Part shown: positions 1 through 6,891 of the stretch, one piece after another | Layout: each line of letters opens with the position of its first letter | Numbering within the stretch: position 1 is the first letter of the stretch | Translations under genes and position numbers: made by a program | The notes under the pieces: model-generated | The model's database searches: none | The model's input: the letters and a program-made list of their open reading frames with translations, nothing else | Told to the model about the DNA's origin: nothing | Assembly: GCF_001552615.1 (NCBI RefSeq) | Contig: NZ_BCRN01000003.1 | Location: 310,001 to 374,000 of the forward strand | Length of the DNA: 64,000 nucleotides | Source of the DNA: Millisia brevis NBRC 105863 | GTDB lineage: Bacteria; Actinomycetota; Actinomycetes; Mycobacteriales; Mycobacteriaceae | Direction of reading: 5' to 3'

Positions 1-662
1 GGGTGGTCGTCGACGGTGAGACTGCCGTCGGCGATCGCGGCGCAGACGCCGATGACCGTGTCGATGCGCGCCCGGGGCCCGCGAATGACGCGTCCGCCGT
101 GTTCGGCGATGGTCGCCGCGGTCGGGAAGACGAGGGCGGGCCGGGGGTCGGTCGGATCGTCGCGCAGGGCCGGCGGAGTGACCGCGGCCGCGGCGGGTTC
201 GCCGAGTTCGATGACGAGGCGGGTTAGTTGGCCGCGGGCGGCCGCCACCGTGACCTGCTGACCGACGATGGCGCGCACCAGGATCTCGGCCAGCCCGGCG
301 GCGCCGGGTACCCGAATCCCCGGGGTGGCGGCGACCAACCGCGCGAGGACCGGATCCGCCGACAGGGCGGCGTCGACGGCAGCGGTGTCGGCGTCCAGGT
401 CGAACAGCCGACGAGCGATCACCGTCGCTTCCGAACGGGCACGGTCGGTGTCGGCGTGGACGGTGAAGGTCGGGCCGTTGGTGGTGGAACCCCCGTCGTC
501 GGTGAACTCGAACGCGATACCGGCCGTACCGCTGTCGGTGCGCACCGTTCGCACATAGGACCGATCGCCGACCGCTTCCATCCCCGGTACGGCCCGTGCG
601 CGGAACCACCCGAGGAGACCGGCGCTATCGATCGGTCCCGCATGCTGCTGCCGATCGGGCAT
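1..662 (-). CDS. alkA: DNA-3-methyladenine glycosylase 2 (AlkA-type), 3' end outside window
   Basis: The open frame reads leftwards from ATG at 662 to the window edge (220 residues seen) and is truncated there. Residues about 85-120 carry the AlkA-type stretch RRLFDLDAD..LARLVAATPG.RVPG, followed by LAEILVRAIVGQQVTVAAA (about 124-142), the conserved helix leading into the HhH-GPD glycosylase core. The catalytic Asp and the HhH hairpin would lie in the missing part. The family excises alkylated purines in base excision repair. The start ATG overlaps the TGA of the upstream regulator by one base (TGATG), so the two are probably translationally coupled. An Ada-AlkA fusion is excluded because the Ada Cys domains are absent in front of this start. 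Confidence 0.85.
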   Translation of the reverse strand, partial: MPDRQQHAGPIDSAGLLGWFRARAVPGMEAVGDRSYVRTVRTDSGTAGIAFEFTDDGGSTTNGPTFTVHADTDRARSEATVIARRLFDLDADTAAVDAALSADPVLARLVAATPGIRVPGAAGLAEILVRAIVGQQVTVAAARGQLTRLVIELGEPAAAAVTPPALRDDPTDPRPALVFPTAATIAEHGGRVIRGPRARIDTVIGVCAAIADGSLTVDDH

Positions 663-2077
663 CACCGTGCGCCCGCCAGGGTCTCCAGCGTGCGACCGAG
701 GATGCGCACACCGTCGGGGAAGGCGCCGGGGTTCGGACCGGCGAAGTTCAGCCGCAGATAGGGCGCGGTCGGCTCGGCGGGGAACCAGCCATCTCCCCCG
801 GCGACCAGAACTCCGGCGTTCTCGCACTCGCGCACCAGTCGCGGCAGGTCGGTCCCGTCCGGCAGCCGTACCCAGATGTTGAGACCACCGGCGGGAACCG
901 CGTGCAGATGCGCGCCGGGAACGTGTGCGCGCAGCGCGTCCATCAGCAGATCGCGGCGCCCGGCGAGCTGGTGGCGCACGCCGCGCAGGTGGGTGCGCCA
1001 CGCGGGTTGGGTGATCACATCGCGCGCGACGGTTTGCAGGACACCGCTGACGTACATCGTGTGCGCCTCGACGTCGGCGAGCACCCGGTCGCGGGCCGGG
1101 CCGCGCGCGATGATCGCAGCCACGCGCACCGCCGGCGACACGCTCTTGGTCAGCGAGCGCACGTAGACGATGTGGCCGGCGTCGTCGCGGGCCGCGAGCG
1201 GGGCGGGGTCGGCGTCGATACCGAGATCGTGCGCCCAGTCGTCCTCGATGAGGAAGGCTCCCCGCTCGCGCAGGATGTCGAGGACGCCGTCGACAACTCT
1301 TGGGGCCCAACTGGTGCCGGTCGGGTTGGCGAATCGCGGCTGGGCATAGAACGCCCGCGCGCCGGTGCGGTCGAAGGCCCGGTCGACCTCGTCCGGATCC
1401 GGACCGTCGAGGCCGGTAGGTATCGGAACCAGGTGCACCCCGGCCTGCGCCGCCGCGAGGATCGCGCCCCAATAGGTCGGGGACTCGATCAACAGGGGGC
1501 GGCCGGGGCCGGCGAGGGCGCGGAAGGCGGCGGTCAGACCGCTCTGGCTGCCCGGCAGGACGATCACGTCGCCGGCGGTCGGCGCCACGATCGTCGAGGG
1601 GGTGGCCGCGGCCAGCTCCCCCGCGAACCAGCTCTGCAGCTCCGGCAGGCCCGCCGCGGGCGGTCGGCCGATAACCGCGTCGCTGCGGGCCGCACGCGCG
1701 AAGGCGGCGCGGACCAACCGCTCGGGAAGCAGTTCGCGGTCCGGGTAACCGGAGTGCAGCGCGATCGTGTCGGCCGGGGCATCCCGCAGGGCGACCGACC
1801 GCGGCGGCTGGGACGGCAGAGCGCCGAGTGCCGCGGTCTGCCAGCCGTAGTCGTTGGGCCGATTCACCCGGGCCGCGCGCACGAATGTACCGACACCGGT
1901 GCGGGTTTCGACCAGGCCCTGCTCGGTCAGGGTGCGCAGCGCCTTCTGCACCGTCACCGGGCTCGCCCCGTACTCGGCGACCAGCGTCCGCGTCGAGGGC
2001 AGCCTCGCGCCCGGCGCAGCGCCGTCGATCCAGCCCTTCAAGCCGACGACGATCCGCGAGCTGCTATCGTCATACAT
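662..2077 (-). CDS. MocR-type regulator: GntR winged helix fused to PLP aminotransferase-like domain
   Basis: The protein has 471 residues. Residues 1-75 form a GntR winged helix (GWIDGAAPGARLPSTRTL, ASPVTVQKALRTLTEQGLV). The rest is a fold type I aminotransferase-like domain with the PLP-lysine region SLTKSVSP (Lys about 311) and GGLNIWVRLP near the C-terminus. MocR proteins usually use PLP as an effector-sensing cofactor rather than for catalysis and regulate a divergent gene. Here that gene is an EamA exporter. The start at 2077 is needed to keep the first helix of the winged helix. A -10-like TACTCT (2091-2086) lies 8 nt before it, so the message is probably leaderless. The start codon overlaps the exporter's start (CATG). 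The gene is followed by alkA with a one-base overlap. Confidence 0.85.
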   Translation of the reverse strand: MYDDSSSRIVVGLKGWIDGAAPGARLPSTRTLVAEYGASPVTVQKALRTLTEQGLVETRTGVGTFVRAARVNRPNDYGWQTAALGALPSQPPRSVALRDAPADTIALHSGYPDRELLPERLVRAAFARAARSDAVIGRPPAAGLPELQSWFAGELAAATPSTIVAPTAGDVIVLPGSQSGLTAAFRALAGPGRPLLIESPTYWGAILAAAQAGVHLVPIPTGLDGPDPDEVDRAFDRTGARAFYAQPRFANPTGTSWAPRVVDGVLDILRERGAFLIEDDWAHDLGIDADPAPLAARDDAGHIVYVRSLTKSVSPAVRVAAIIARGPARDRVLADVEAHTMYVSGVLQTVARDVITQPAWRTHLRGVRHQLAGRRDLLMDALRAHVPGAHLHAVPAGGLNIWVRLPDGTDLPRLVRECENAGVLVAGGDGWFPAEPTAPYLRLNFAGPNPGAFPDGVRILGRTLETLAGAR

Positions 2078-2102
2078 GAGTACACAGAGTAGCGCTATCG
2101 TC
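2063..2102. promoter_or_regulatory. Overlapping face-to-face promoters and direct-repeat operator candidate of mocR/eamA
   Basis: GCTATCGTC occurs at 2063-2071 and again at 2094-2102 in the same orientation, 31 bp apart (about three helical turns). The first copy contains the eamA -10 candidate (2065-2070). The second lies just upstream of the mocR -10 candidate (2091-2086). MocR regulators such as GabR bind spaced direct repeats, so this is the likely operator. That it binds this MocR is inference. Confidence 0.5.
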
Positions 2103-3011
2103 GATCGGTCGGAAGTGGTATCCCCCGCACGGTCGGGGCTCGCCTGGGGCCTGCTCGGTGTGGTCGCCTTCTCGTTCACCGTGCCGTTGACCCGCATCGC
2201 GGTCGCCGACGGCGGCATCTCCCCGCTGCTCGTCGGATCGGGGCGGGCCGTGATCGCCGGACTGCTCGCGCTGCTCGTGCTGCGCGCCTTCCGGCAATCG
2301 TTGCCCACCGGCCGGCAATGGTTGCGCCTGGCGGTCGTCGCCGGCGGCGTGGTGGTCGGCTTCCCGTTCCTCACCTCGTACGCGCTGACCACGGCGTCCG
2401 CCGGGCACAGCGCGGTGGTGATCGCGATCCTGCCCGCCGCGACCGCGGTGATGGCGGTGCTGCGCGGCCACGAGCGCCCGCCGACGTCGTTCTGGGTGGC
2501 AGCGGGATGCGGTGCGGCGGCCGCGGTGGGGTTCGCCGCGCTCCAGGGCGGCGCCGTGGAACTGCACGGGTCGGATCTGTTGTTGCTCGCCGCGGTGGTC
2601 GTCTGCGCGATCGGATACGCCGAGGGCGGCCTGATATCGCGGGAACTGGGTTCCTGGCAGACGATCTCGTGGGCGTTGGTGCTGTCGCTGCCGGCGATGC
2701 TCGTCGTCGTCGCCGTCGTCGCGATCGACCGGCAGCCGCCGACCGCGTCGCCGGCGCAATGGGGAGCGTTTGCCTACCTCGCCGTGATCAGCATGTTCCT
2801 GGGCTTCTTCGCCTGGTATCGCGGGCTCGCGATCGGGCCGATGGCACGGGTCAGCCAGGTGCAGTTGGCGCAGCCGGTGTTGACGATCTGCTGGGCGGCG
2901 CTGCTGTTGGCAGAACCGCTCACCTGGCCGATCGTGCTCGGCGGATGTGCGGTGATCGCCTGCGCGCTGATCGCCGTGCGCACCCGCGGTCGGAAGCCCG
3001 ACCGCGGGTGA
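2076..3011 (+). CDS. EamA/DMT-family exporter, divergent from the MocR regulator
   Basis: The protein has 311 residues and about ten predicted membrane segments arranged as two EamA halves (first helix GLAWGLLGVVAFSFTVPLTR; second half from DLLLLAAVVVCAIGYAEGG; conserved tail PVLTICWAALLLAEPLTWP). Drug/metabolite-transporter members typically export amino acids or other small metabolites; the substrate cannot be told from sequence. The start ATG at 2076 overlaps the mocR start. TATCGT at 2065-2070 is a possible -10 only 5 nt upstream, inside mocR. A GTG at 2115 is a weaker alternative with no good ribosome site. Regulation by the divergent MocR protein is inferred from gene pairing, which is common for this regulator family. 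Confidence 0.85.
   Translation: MSTQSSAIVDRSEVVSPARSGLAWGLLGVVAFSFTVPLTRIAVADGGISPLLVGSGRAVIAGLLALLVLRAFRQSLPTGRQWLRLAVVAGGVVVGFPFLTSYALTTASAGHSAVVIAILPAATAVMAVLRGHERPPTSFWVAAGCGAAAAVGFAALQGGAVELHGSDLLLLAAVVVCAIGYAEGGLISRELGSWQTISWALVLSLPAMLVVVAVVAIDRQPPTASPAQWGAFAYLAVISMFLGFFAWYRGLAIGPMARVSQVQLAQPVLTICWAALLLAEPLTWPIVLGGCAVIACALIAVRTRGRKPDRG
2981..3010 (+). terminator. Hairpin overlapping the eamA stop codon
   Basis: CACCCGCGGTCGG (2981-2993) and CCGACCGCGGGTG (2998-3010) form a perfect 13-bp stem with the loop AAGC. The stem covers the last codons and two bases of the TGA. There is no T-tract, so it may be a weak or Rho-assisted terminator between the convergent eamA and the secreted-protein gene. 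Confidence 0.5.
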
Positions 3012-3066
3012 CGGATCCCGCCCGGGGAAGAGGACGATTTCCGTTGACGCACAGCGCCTTTGCCGA

Positions 3067-3642
3067 CTACGGGCAGTAGACGGTGTAGTCCCAGTCGGTG
3101 CCGGGATCGCCGATGACGCGGACCAGCACCGAAGTTGATCCACCCGGAGGAAGGCCAACCTGGATCGAGCCGGTGCCCTGATTGATGTTGTCACCGACCC
3201 GCCCGGTATCGGCGACCTGCACGCCCTCGTAGAAGACCTGGATCTGGTCGGGCACGTTGTATGTCTCGTAGGACAGCACGAACGAAGTCGGTCCGGACAC
3301 GCCGAGAATGTGGTTGGTGTCGGTAATGCCGGCACCACCCGACTGCGTGGAGGCATTGCAGGCCTGCGTGAGCGGAGGCGCCGACGGACCTGCCCCGCCG
3401 GGCCCGGTACCGGAGCTTCCACCCAATTCGCTGCTGATCCCACCGGGCAGGCCGATGACCCCACTGCCGAAGTCGAGCACGCTGCTGCCGAAGTCGACCG
3501 CGCTGCTGCCCAGGTCGACGGCGCTGCTGCCGAGCCCCACGGCATCCGAGATCGGATCCGCGACCGCCGCGCCGGGTGCTCCGATCGCCAGCGTCGCCGC
3601 CGCGGCACCACAGGCAACCATTTTCTTCCAGGATTTCGTCAT
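3067..3642 (-). CDS. Secreted hypothetical protein with heptad-like repeat linker
   Basis: The protein has 191 residues. A Sec signal peptide is clear: MTKSWKK, a hydrophobic Ala/Gly core, then cleavage near GAAVA-DP at about residue 29. The mature start holds three to four 7-residue repeats (VDLGSSA, VDFGSSV, LDFGSGV), followed by a Gly/Pro/Ser linker. The C-terminal domain (about 110-191, from CNASTQ to DWDYTVYCP) has two cysteines that could pair and looks like a small beta-sandwich (FVLSYETYNVPDQIQVFYEG). I do not recognise a family. The start at 3642 is set by the signal peptide and by GAGGGAAG upstream; a start further upstream would spoil the signal peptide. It is exported, possibly to the cell envelope. 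Confidence 0.75.
   Translation of the reverse strand: MTKSWKKMVACGAAAATLAIGAPGAAVADPISDAVGLGSSAVDLGSSAVDFGSSVLDFGSGVIGLPGGISSELGGSSGTGPGGAGPSAPPLTQACNASTQSGGAGITDTNHILGVSGPTSFVLSYETYNVPDQIQVFYEGVQVADTGRVGDNINQGTGSIQVGLPPGGSTSVLVRVIGDPGTDWDYTVYCP
3466..3528 (-). repeat. Three 21-bp tandem repeats in the secreted-protein gene
   Basis: The units at 3466-3486, 3487-3507 and 3508-3528 each encode a G-S-S-x-hydrophobic-D heptad, and a decayed fourth unit follows to about 3543. They lie just after the signal peptide. The copy number could vary by slippage. Confidence 0.8.
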
Positions 3643-3799
3643 TGCGACACCACTTCCCTCCGCCCGGCGATCGGTGCGCGCAGCCGGATGGGATGGGCTG
3701 TCGTCGAACGATTCCCGGGGCCGGAACGCAGCCGAGTTCACCGGGGAATCTCAACCACCGATCCCCACTGTCGACGACGGTGGGAGGTGCGACAAGACA

Positions 3800-3835
3800 G
3801 AAAAAATGGTGTCACCCGGATGGGTGACACCATTT
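3800..3835 (-). terminator. Intrinsic terminator of tRNA-Lys
   Basis: AAATGGTGTCACCC (3804-3817) pairs perfectly with GGGTGACACCATTT (3822-3835) around the loop GGAT. Read leftwards from the tRNA, the 14-bp stem ends in a T-run, so this is a classic intrinsic terminator 14 bp past the tRNA 3' end. Confidence 0.85.
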
Positions 3836-3848
3836 GCGCCGAGATATG

Positions 3849-3921
<73 letters not shown>

Positions 3922-4010
3922 GGACCGGATGACTCCGGCTTGCGAGGTAGAACTTTAACAGCAGAACCGCTCCGGGCGGAAATCGGCTGGTCAGAGCGGG
4001 TGCGCGAGGA

Positions 4011-4235
4011 TCAGCGCCGCAGGAAGCGGGTGACGATCAGCAGACCCACGGCCGCCCCCACGCCGATGAGGGCGTACTTGACCTGAGGTTCGCTCAGCCG
4101 GGCCACCACCGACTCCTTGGTGCTCGCGACCAGGCGCCGCGGGTTGGCCCGCACGACAAGTTCGTCCAGCGTGGATGCCAATTGGTTGCGAGCGGCTTCG
4201 ATCTCCGCCTCGATCCGCTCGGTGTTATCAGCCAC
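4011..4235 (-). CDS. DUF3618 small membrane-anchored protein
   Basis: The protein has 74 residues from GTG at 4235. The conserved DUF3618 core TERIEAEIEAARNQLASTLD (about 4-23) is predicted amphipathic helix, followed by LVASTKESVV and one C-terminal membrane segment YALIGVGAAVGLLIVTRFL. The GTG start is preferred over the in-frame ATG 15 bp upstream because GGAGG (4249-4245) gives a normal ribosome-site spacing only to the GTG. The family is widespread in Actinobacteria and of unknown function. It is divergent from bcp; both genes begin GTGGC-GATAACA. Confidence 0.85.
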   Translation of the reverse strand: MADNTERIEAEIEAARNQLASTLDELVVRANPRRLVASTKESVVARLSEPQVKYALIGVGAAVGLLIVTRFLRR

Positions 4236-4334
4236 GTACCCAGCCTCCATCCGGTTCCACAGTCGCCTGCCCCGCGGTCCGAGGCTTCCGGTAGCCGAAG
4301 CCTAGTGGACGGCGCCCCCGGGTACTCTTGGGCC

Positions 4335-4811
4335 GTGGCAGATAACAGGCTGGCAGTGGGCGATGTTGCCCCCGAGTTCACGTTGCCCGACGCCGACGGC
4401 ACGGACGTCTCGCTCGCGGACTATCGCGGACGGCGGGTTGTCGTCTACTTCTACCCCGCCGCAAGCACACCCGGCTGCACCAAGCAGGCCTGCGATTTCC
4501 GCGACAGCCTCGCCCAGCTCAACGGCGCCGGCCTCGATGTCCTCGGCATCTCCCCCGACAAGCCGGCCAAGTTGGCGAAGTTCCGCGACGCCGAATCGTT
4601 GACCTTCCCGCTGCTGTCCGATCCCGATCGCGCGGTGCTGACCGCCTGGGGCGCCTTCGGGGAGAAGAAGATGTACGGCAAGACCGTGCAGGGTGTCATC
4701 CGTTCGACGTTTGTCGTCGACCCGGAGGGTCGCATCGAGGTGGCGCAGTACAACGTGCGGGCCACCGGACATGTCGCCAAGCTGATCCGCGACCTCAAAC
4801 TGGACGCCTGA
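4335..4811 (+). CDS. bcp: Thiol peroxidase, Bcp/PrxQ-type peroxiredoxin
   Basis: The protein has 158 residues, the usual length for the family. The active-site motif YPAASTPGCTKQACDF carries the peroxidatic Cys48 and, five residues on, the resolving Cys53 (atypical two-Cys arrangement). A conserved TVQGVIRSTFVVDPEGRI segment follows. It reduces hydroperoxides in the cytoplasm with thioredoxin-type donors. The GTG start at 4335 lies 6 nt after TACTCT (4323-4328), so translation is probably leaderless. The frame is open further upstream, but that extension has no family similarity. Confidence 0.92.
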   Translation: MADNRLAVGDVAPEFTLPDADGTDVSLADYRGRRVVVYFYPAASTPGCTKQACDFRDSLAQLNGAGLDVLGISPDKPAKLAKFRDAESLTFPLLSDPDRAVLTAWGAFGEKKMYGKTVQGVIRSTFVVDPEGRIEVAQYNVRATGHVAKLIRDLKLDA

Positions 4812-4874
4812 AACCGTAACCCCTGGTTACGGCCAATTGTTTCGCATCGCAGCCCCGTCGGCGATACTGGAGTC

Positions 4875-5534
4875 ATGCAGCCGTCCAACGACCCCGAGGG
4901 CGACGCGGAGTTCGACGAACTTCGCCCTCGGCGTCGTCCCACGCAGCAGCGCAGCAAGGTCAAATTCGACACCTTGCTCGGCGCTGCCCGCGAGGTATTG
5001 GTGGACGTCGGCTTCGAGTCGTTCACCTGCGAGCAGGTCGCCTCCCGCGCCGGACTGCCGATCGGCACCCTCTACCAATTCTTCGCGAACAAGTACTCGA
5101 TCGTCGCGGAACTGAGCCGCGAGGACTTCATCGGCGTCCAGAAGGAATTGTCGGCGTTCAGCGGTGAGATCCCCTCGCTCGACTGGTTGCGCTTCCTCGA
5201 CCGCTTCCTCGACCACCTGGCACACCTGTGGGTGAGCGATCCGTCGCGCCGGGCGGTGTGGCTGGCGATGCAGTCGACCCCGGCCACCCGTGCGAGCGTG
5301 CAGATGTGGGAGGCGACCATCGCGGAGGAGATCACCCGCATGCTCGCCCCGCTGACCCCCGATACGCCGCGTGAGCAGCGCACCTTGATGGCGCAGGTGC
5401 TCACCCACGTCGTCTACTCGATGCTGAACTTCTCCGTCCAGGCCGAGCACAGCCACCAGGACGCGGTGGTCGAACTCAAGCGATTGATGGGCGCCTACCT
5501 GCGGGTCGCGGAGCAACAGAGCCGCCGCCGCTGA
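4875..5534 (+). CDS. TetR/AcrR-family transcriptional regulator
   Basis: The protein has 219 residues. A basic N-terminal tail (LRPRRRPTQQRSKVKFD) leads into the TetR DNA-binding domain: ILGAAREVLVDVGFESFTCEQVA-type helices, with the recognition helix GLPIGTLYQFFANKYSIV at about residues 63-80. The C-terminal ligand domain (about 90-215) has no diagnostic motif. GATACT lies 6 nt before the ATG and GGAG 3 nt before it, so the start is probably leaderless. Its target is not obvious; the dyad in front of fic 23 bp downstream of its stop is one candidate operator, but it could equally belong to Fic. Confidence 0.85.
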   Translation: MQPSNDPEGDAEFDELRPRRRPTQQRSKVKFDTLLGAAREVLVDVGFESFTCEQVASRAGLPIGTLYQFFANKYSIVAELSREDFIGVQKELSAFSGEIPSLDWLRFLDRFLDHLAHLWVSDPSRRAVWLAMQSTPATRASVQMWEATIAEEITRMLAPLTPDTPREQRTLMAQVLTHVVYSMLNFSVQAEHSHQDAVVELKRLMGAYLRVAEQQSRRR

Positions 5535-5556
5535 TCCCTCGCGAGCCTTCGACCTG

Positions 5557-5591
5557 CTATTTCTCCTTTAGATGGCCTAAAGTAGAAATAG
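5557..5591. promoter_or_regulatory. 35-bp inverted repeat between tetR and fic
   Basis: CTATTTCTCCTTTAG (5557-5571) and CTAAAGTAGAAATAG (5577-5591) are inverted repeats matching at 14 of 15 positions, with a 5-nt centre. The block is AT-rich in a GC-rich genome and ends 22 bp before the fic ATG, just upstream of its GGAGG. It looks like an operator, or an mRNA hairpin in the fic leader. No T-run follows, so it is a poor terminator. Confidence 0.7.
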
Positions 5592-5613
5592 GTGGAGGGT
5601 TTCGGAGGTTGCC

Positions 5614-6876
5614 ATGGCGCACTACGTCGACCGACTGTGGACGGCGGACACCACCGCCGGTCTCAGTCGTCGCGACCGCGCGAGCGGCCGCTACCGCGCC
5701 TACGTGCCGGACGAACTCGGTGACGCGCTGCCCGTCCTCGGCGCGGCGGCGGCTTCGGCCGCCGAGGACGCGGTCGCGGTGCTGGCGCGGGCCGACGAGC
5801 GGATCGGCCCGCGCAACGGCCATCTGAACCACCTGTTGATCCGTTCGGAGTCCATCTCGTCCTCGTGGATCGAGGGCAACCGGGTGACCCCGAAGCGGTT
5901 GGCGATCGCCGAGCTGCTCCACCACGGGAACCGGGCCGCCTTGGACGTCGTGGCCAACGTGCAGGCAACCGAGAATGCGATCGCTCGACTGGCGGATCGC
6001 AACCGGGTGATCGACGCCGCCGACATCGACGACCTTCAGCATGTGATCGAACCCGAATTGCCACGTGGACAACGCGATCAACAGAACTGGGTCGGTGGAC
6101 CCGGCTGGAGCCCTCTGCGCGCGGATTTCGTACCGCCCCCGGAGACCGAAGTCGCGCGACTGGTCGACGACCTCGCCCGCTTCCTGACCGCAACCGCCGG
6201 CAACCCCATCGTCCGTGCGGCGATCGCCCACGCCCAATTCGAGACGATCCACCCGTACATCGACGGCAACGGGCGGACCGGGCGGGCCCTGATCCACACC
6301 GTGCTGCGCCGGACGGATGCCCTGCGCCACATCCTCATTCCGATCAGCACGGTCTTCGCGGGCGACGCGAATGCCTATATCGGGGGGCTGACCGGTTACC
6401 GGCAGAATCCACCCCGAGTGGACGACTGGGTCATCGGATGCGCCGCCGCGGCCGAAAAGGCGGCAGCGGGGGCGGTCCGGCTGGCGGAGCAGGTCACGGA
6501 GCTCGATGCCGCTTTGCGCGACGAATTGGTCCGATTCCGACAGACCAAGGGGCTACGCCCCGCAGCGCCGCGCCGAGACGCGGTCGTCCTCCGGATTCTC
6601 GACGGCCTGGCCGCCCATCCGGTCGTGACCGCGGAATCGGTGGTTGACCGCTTCGAGGTCTCACCTGCCGCCGCCCACCGCGCCCTGACCGAGCTGGCCG
6701 AGGCCGGAATCCTCGGCCGCACCAAGGATCAGAAGGGGCGCCTGATCTGTTGGACGGCGGATCGACACCTGGCGCTGGTCGCGCTCACCGAGCGCAGCAA
6801 CCGGGTCGGCGGCGCCGATACCCGTGAACGAGCACCACGACTCGGGCCACCGCGACCGGTGTCACGTCATACGTGA
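5614..6876 (+). CDS. Fic-domain AMP-transferase with C-terminal winged helix
   Basis: The protein has 420 residues. An N-terminal Fic_N-like region contains the inhibitory-helix motif SSSWIEGN (about 82-89, the [S/T]xxxE[G/N] signature of class II Fic proteins). The catalytic motif HPYIDGNGRTGR (about 213-224) is complete. The C-terminal part (about 320-385) resembles a winged helix (VVTAESVVDRFEVSPAAAHR, then LTELAEAGIL). Fic enzymes usually transfer AMP to hydroxyl side chains of target proteins, and the inhibitory Glu keeps them off until ATP binding is relieved. GGAGG precedes the ATG. No antitoxin gene is adjacent, in keeping with the built-in inhibitory motif. Autoregulation through the winged helix and the upstream dyad is inference. 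Confidence 0.9.
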   Translation: MAHYVDRLWTADTTAGLSRRDRASGRYRAYVPDELGDALPVLGAAAASAAEDAVAVLARADERIGPRNGHLNHLLIRSESISSSWIEGNRVTPKRLAIAELLHHGNRAALDVVANVQATENAIARLADRNRVIDAADIDDLQHVIEPELPRGQRDQQNWVGGPGWSPLRADFVPPPETEVARLVDDLARFLTATAGNPIVRAAIAHAQFETIHPYIDGNGRTGRALIHTVLRRTDALRHILIPISTVFAGDANAYIGGLTGYRQNPPRVDDWVIGCAAAAEKAAAGAVRLAEQVTELDAALRDELVRFRQTKGLRPAAPRRDAVVLRILDGLAAHPVVTAESVVDRFEVSPAAAHRALTELAEAGILGRTKDQKGRLICWTADRHLALVALTERSNRVGGADTRERAPRLGPPRPVSRHT

Positions 6877-6891
6877 GGCGATGCCTGTTGC

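Noticed and set aside
5557-5591. Terminator of the tetR gene
   Set aside because: The stem is AT-rich and not followed by a T-run, and it sits directly before the fic ribosome site; an operator or leader hairpin fits better.
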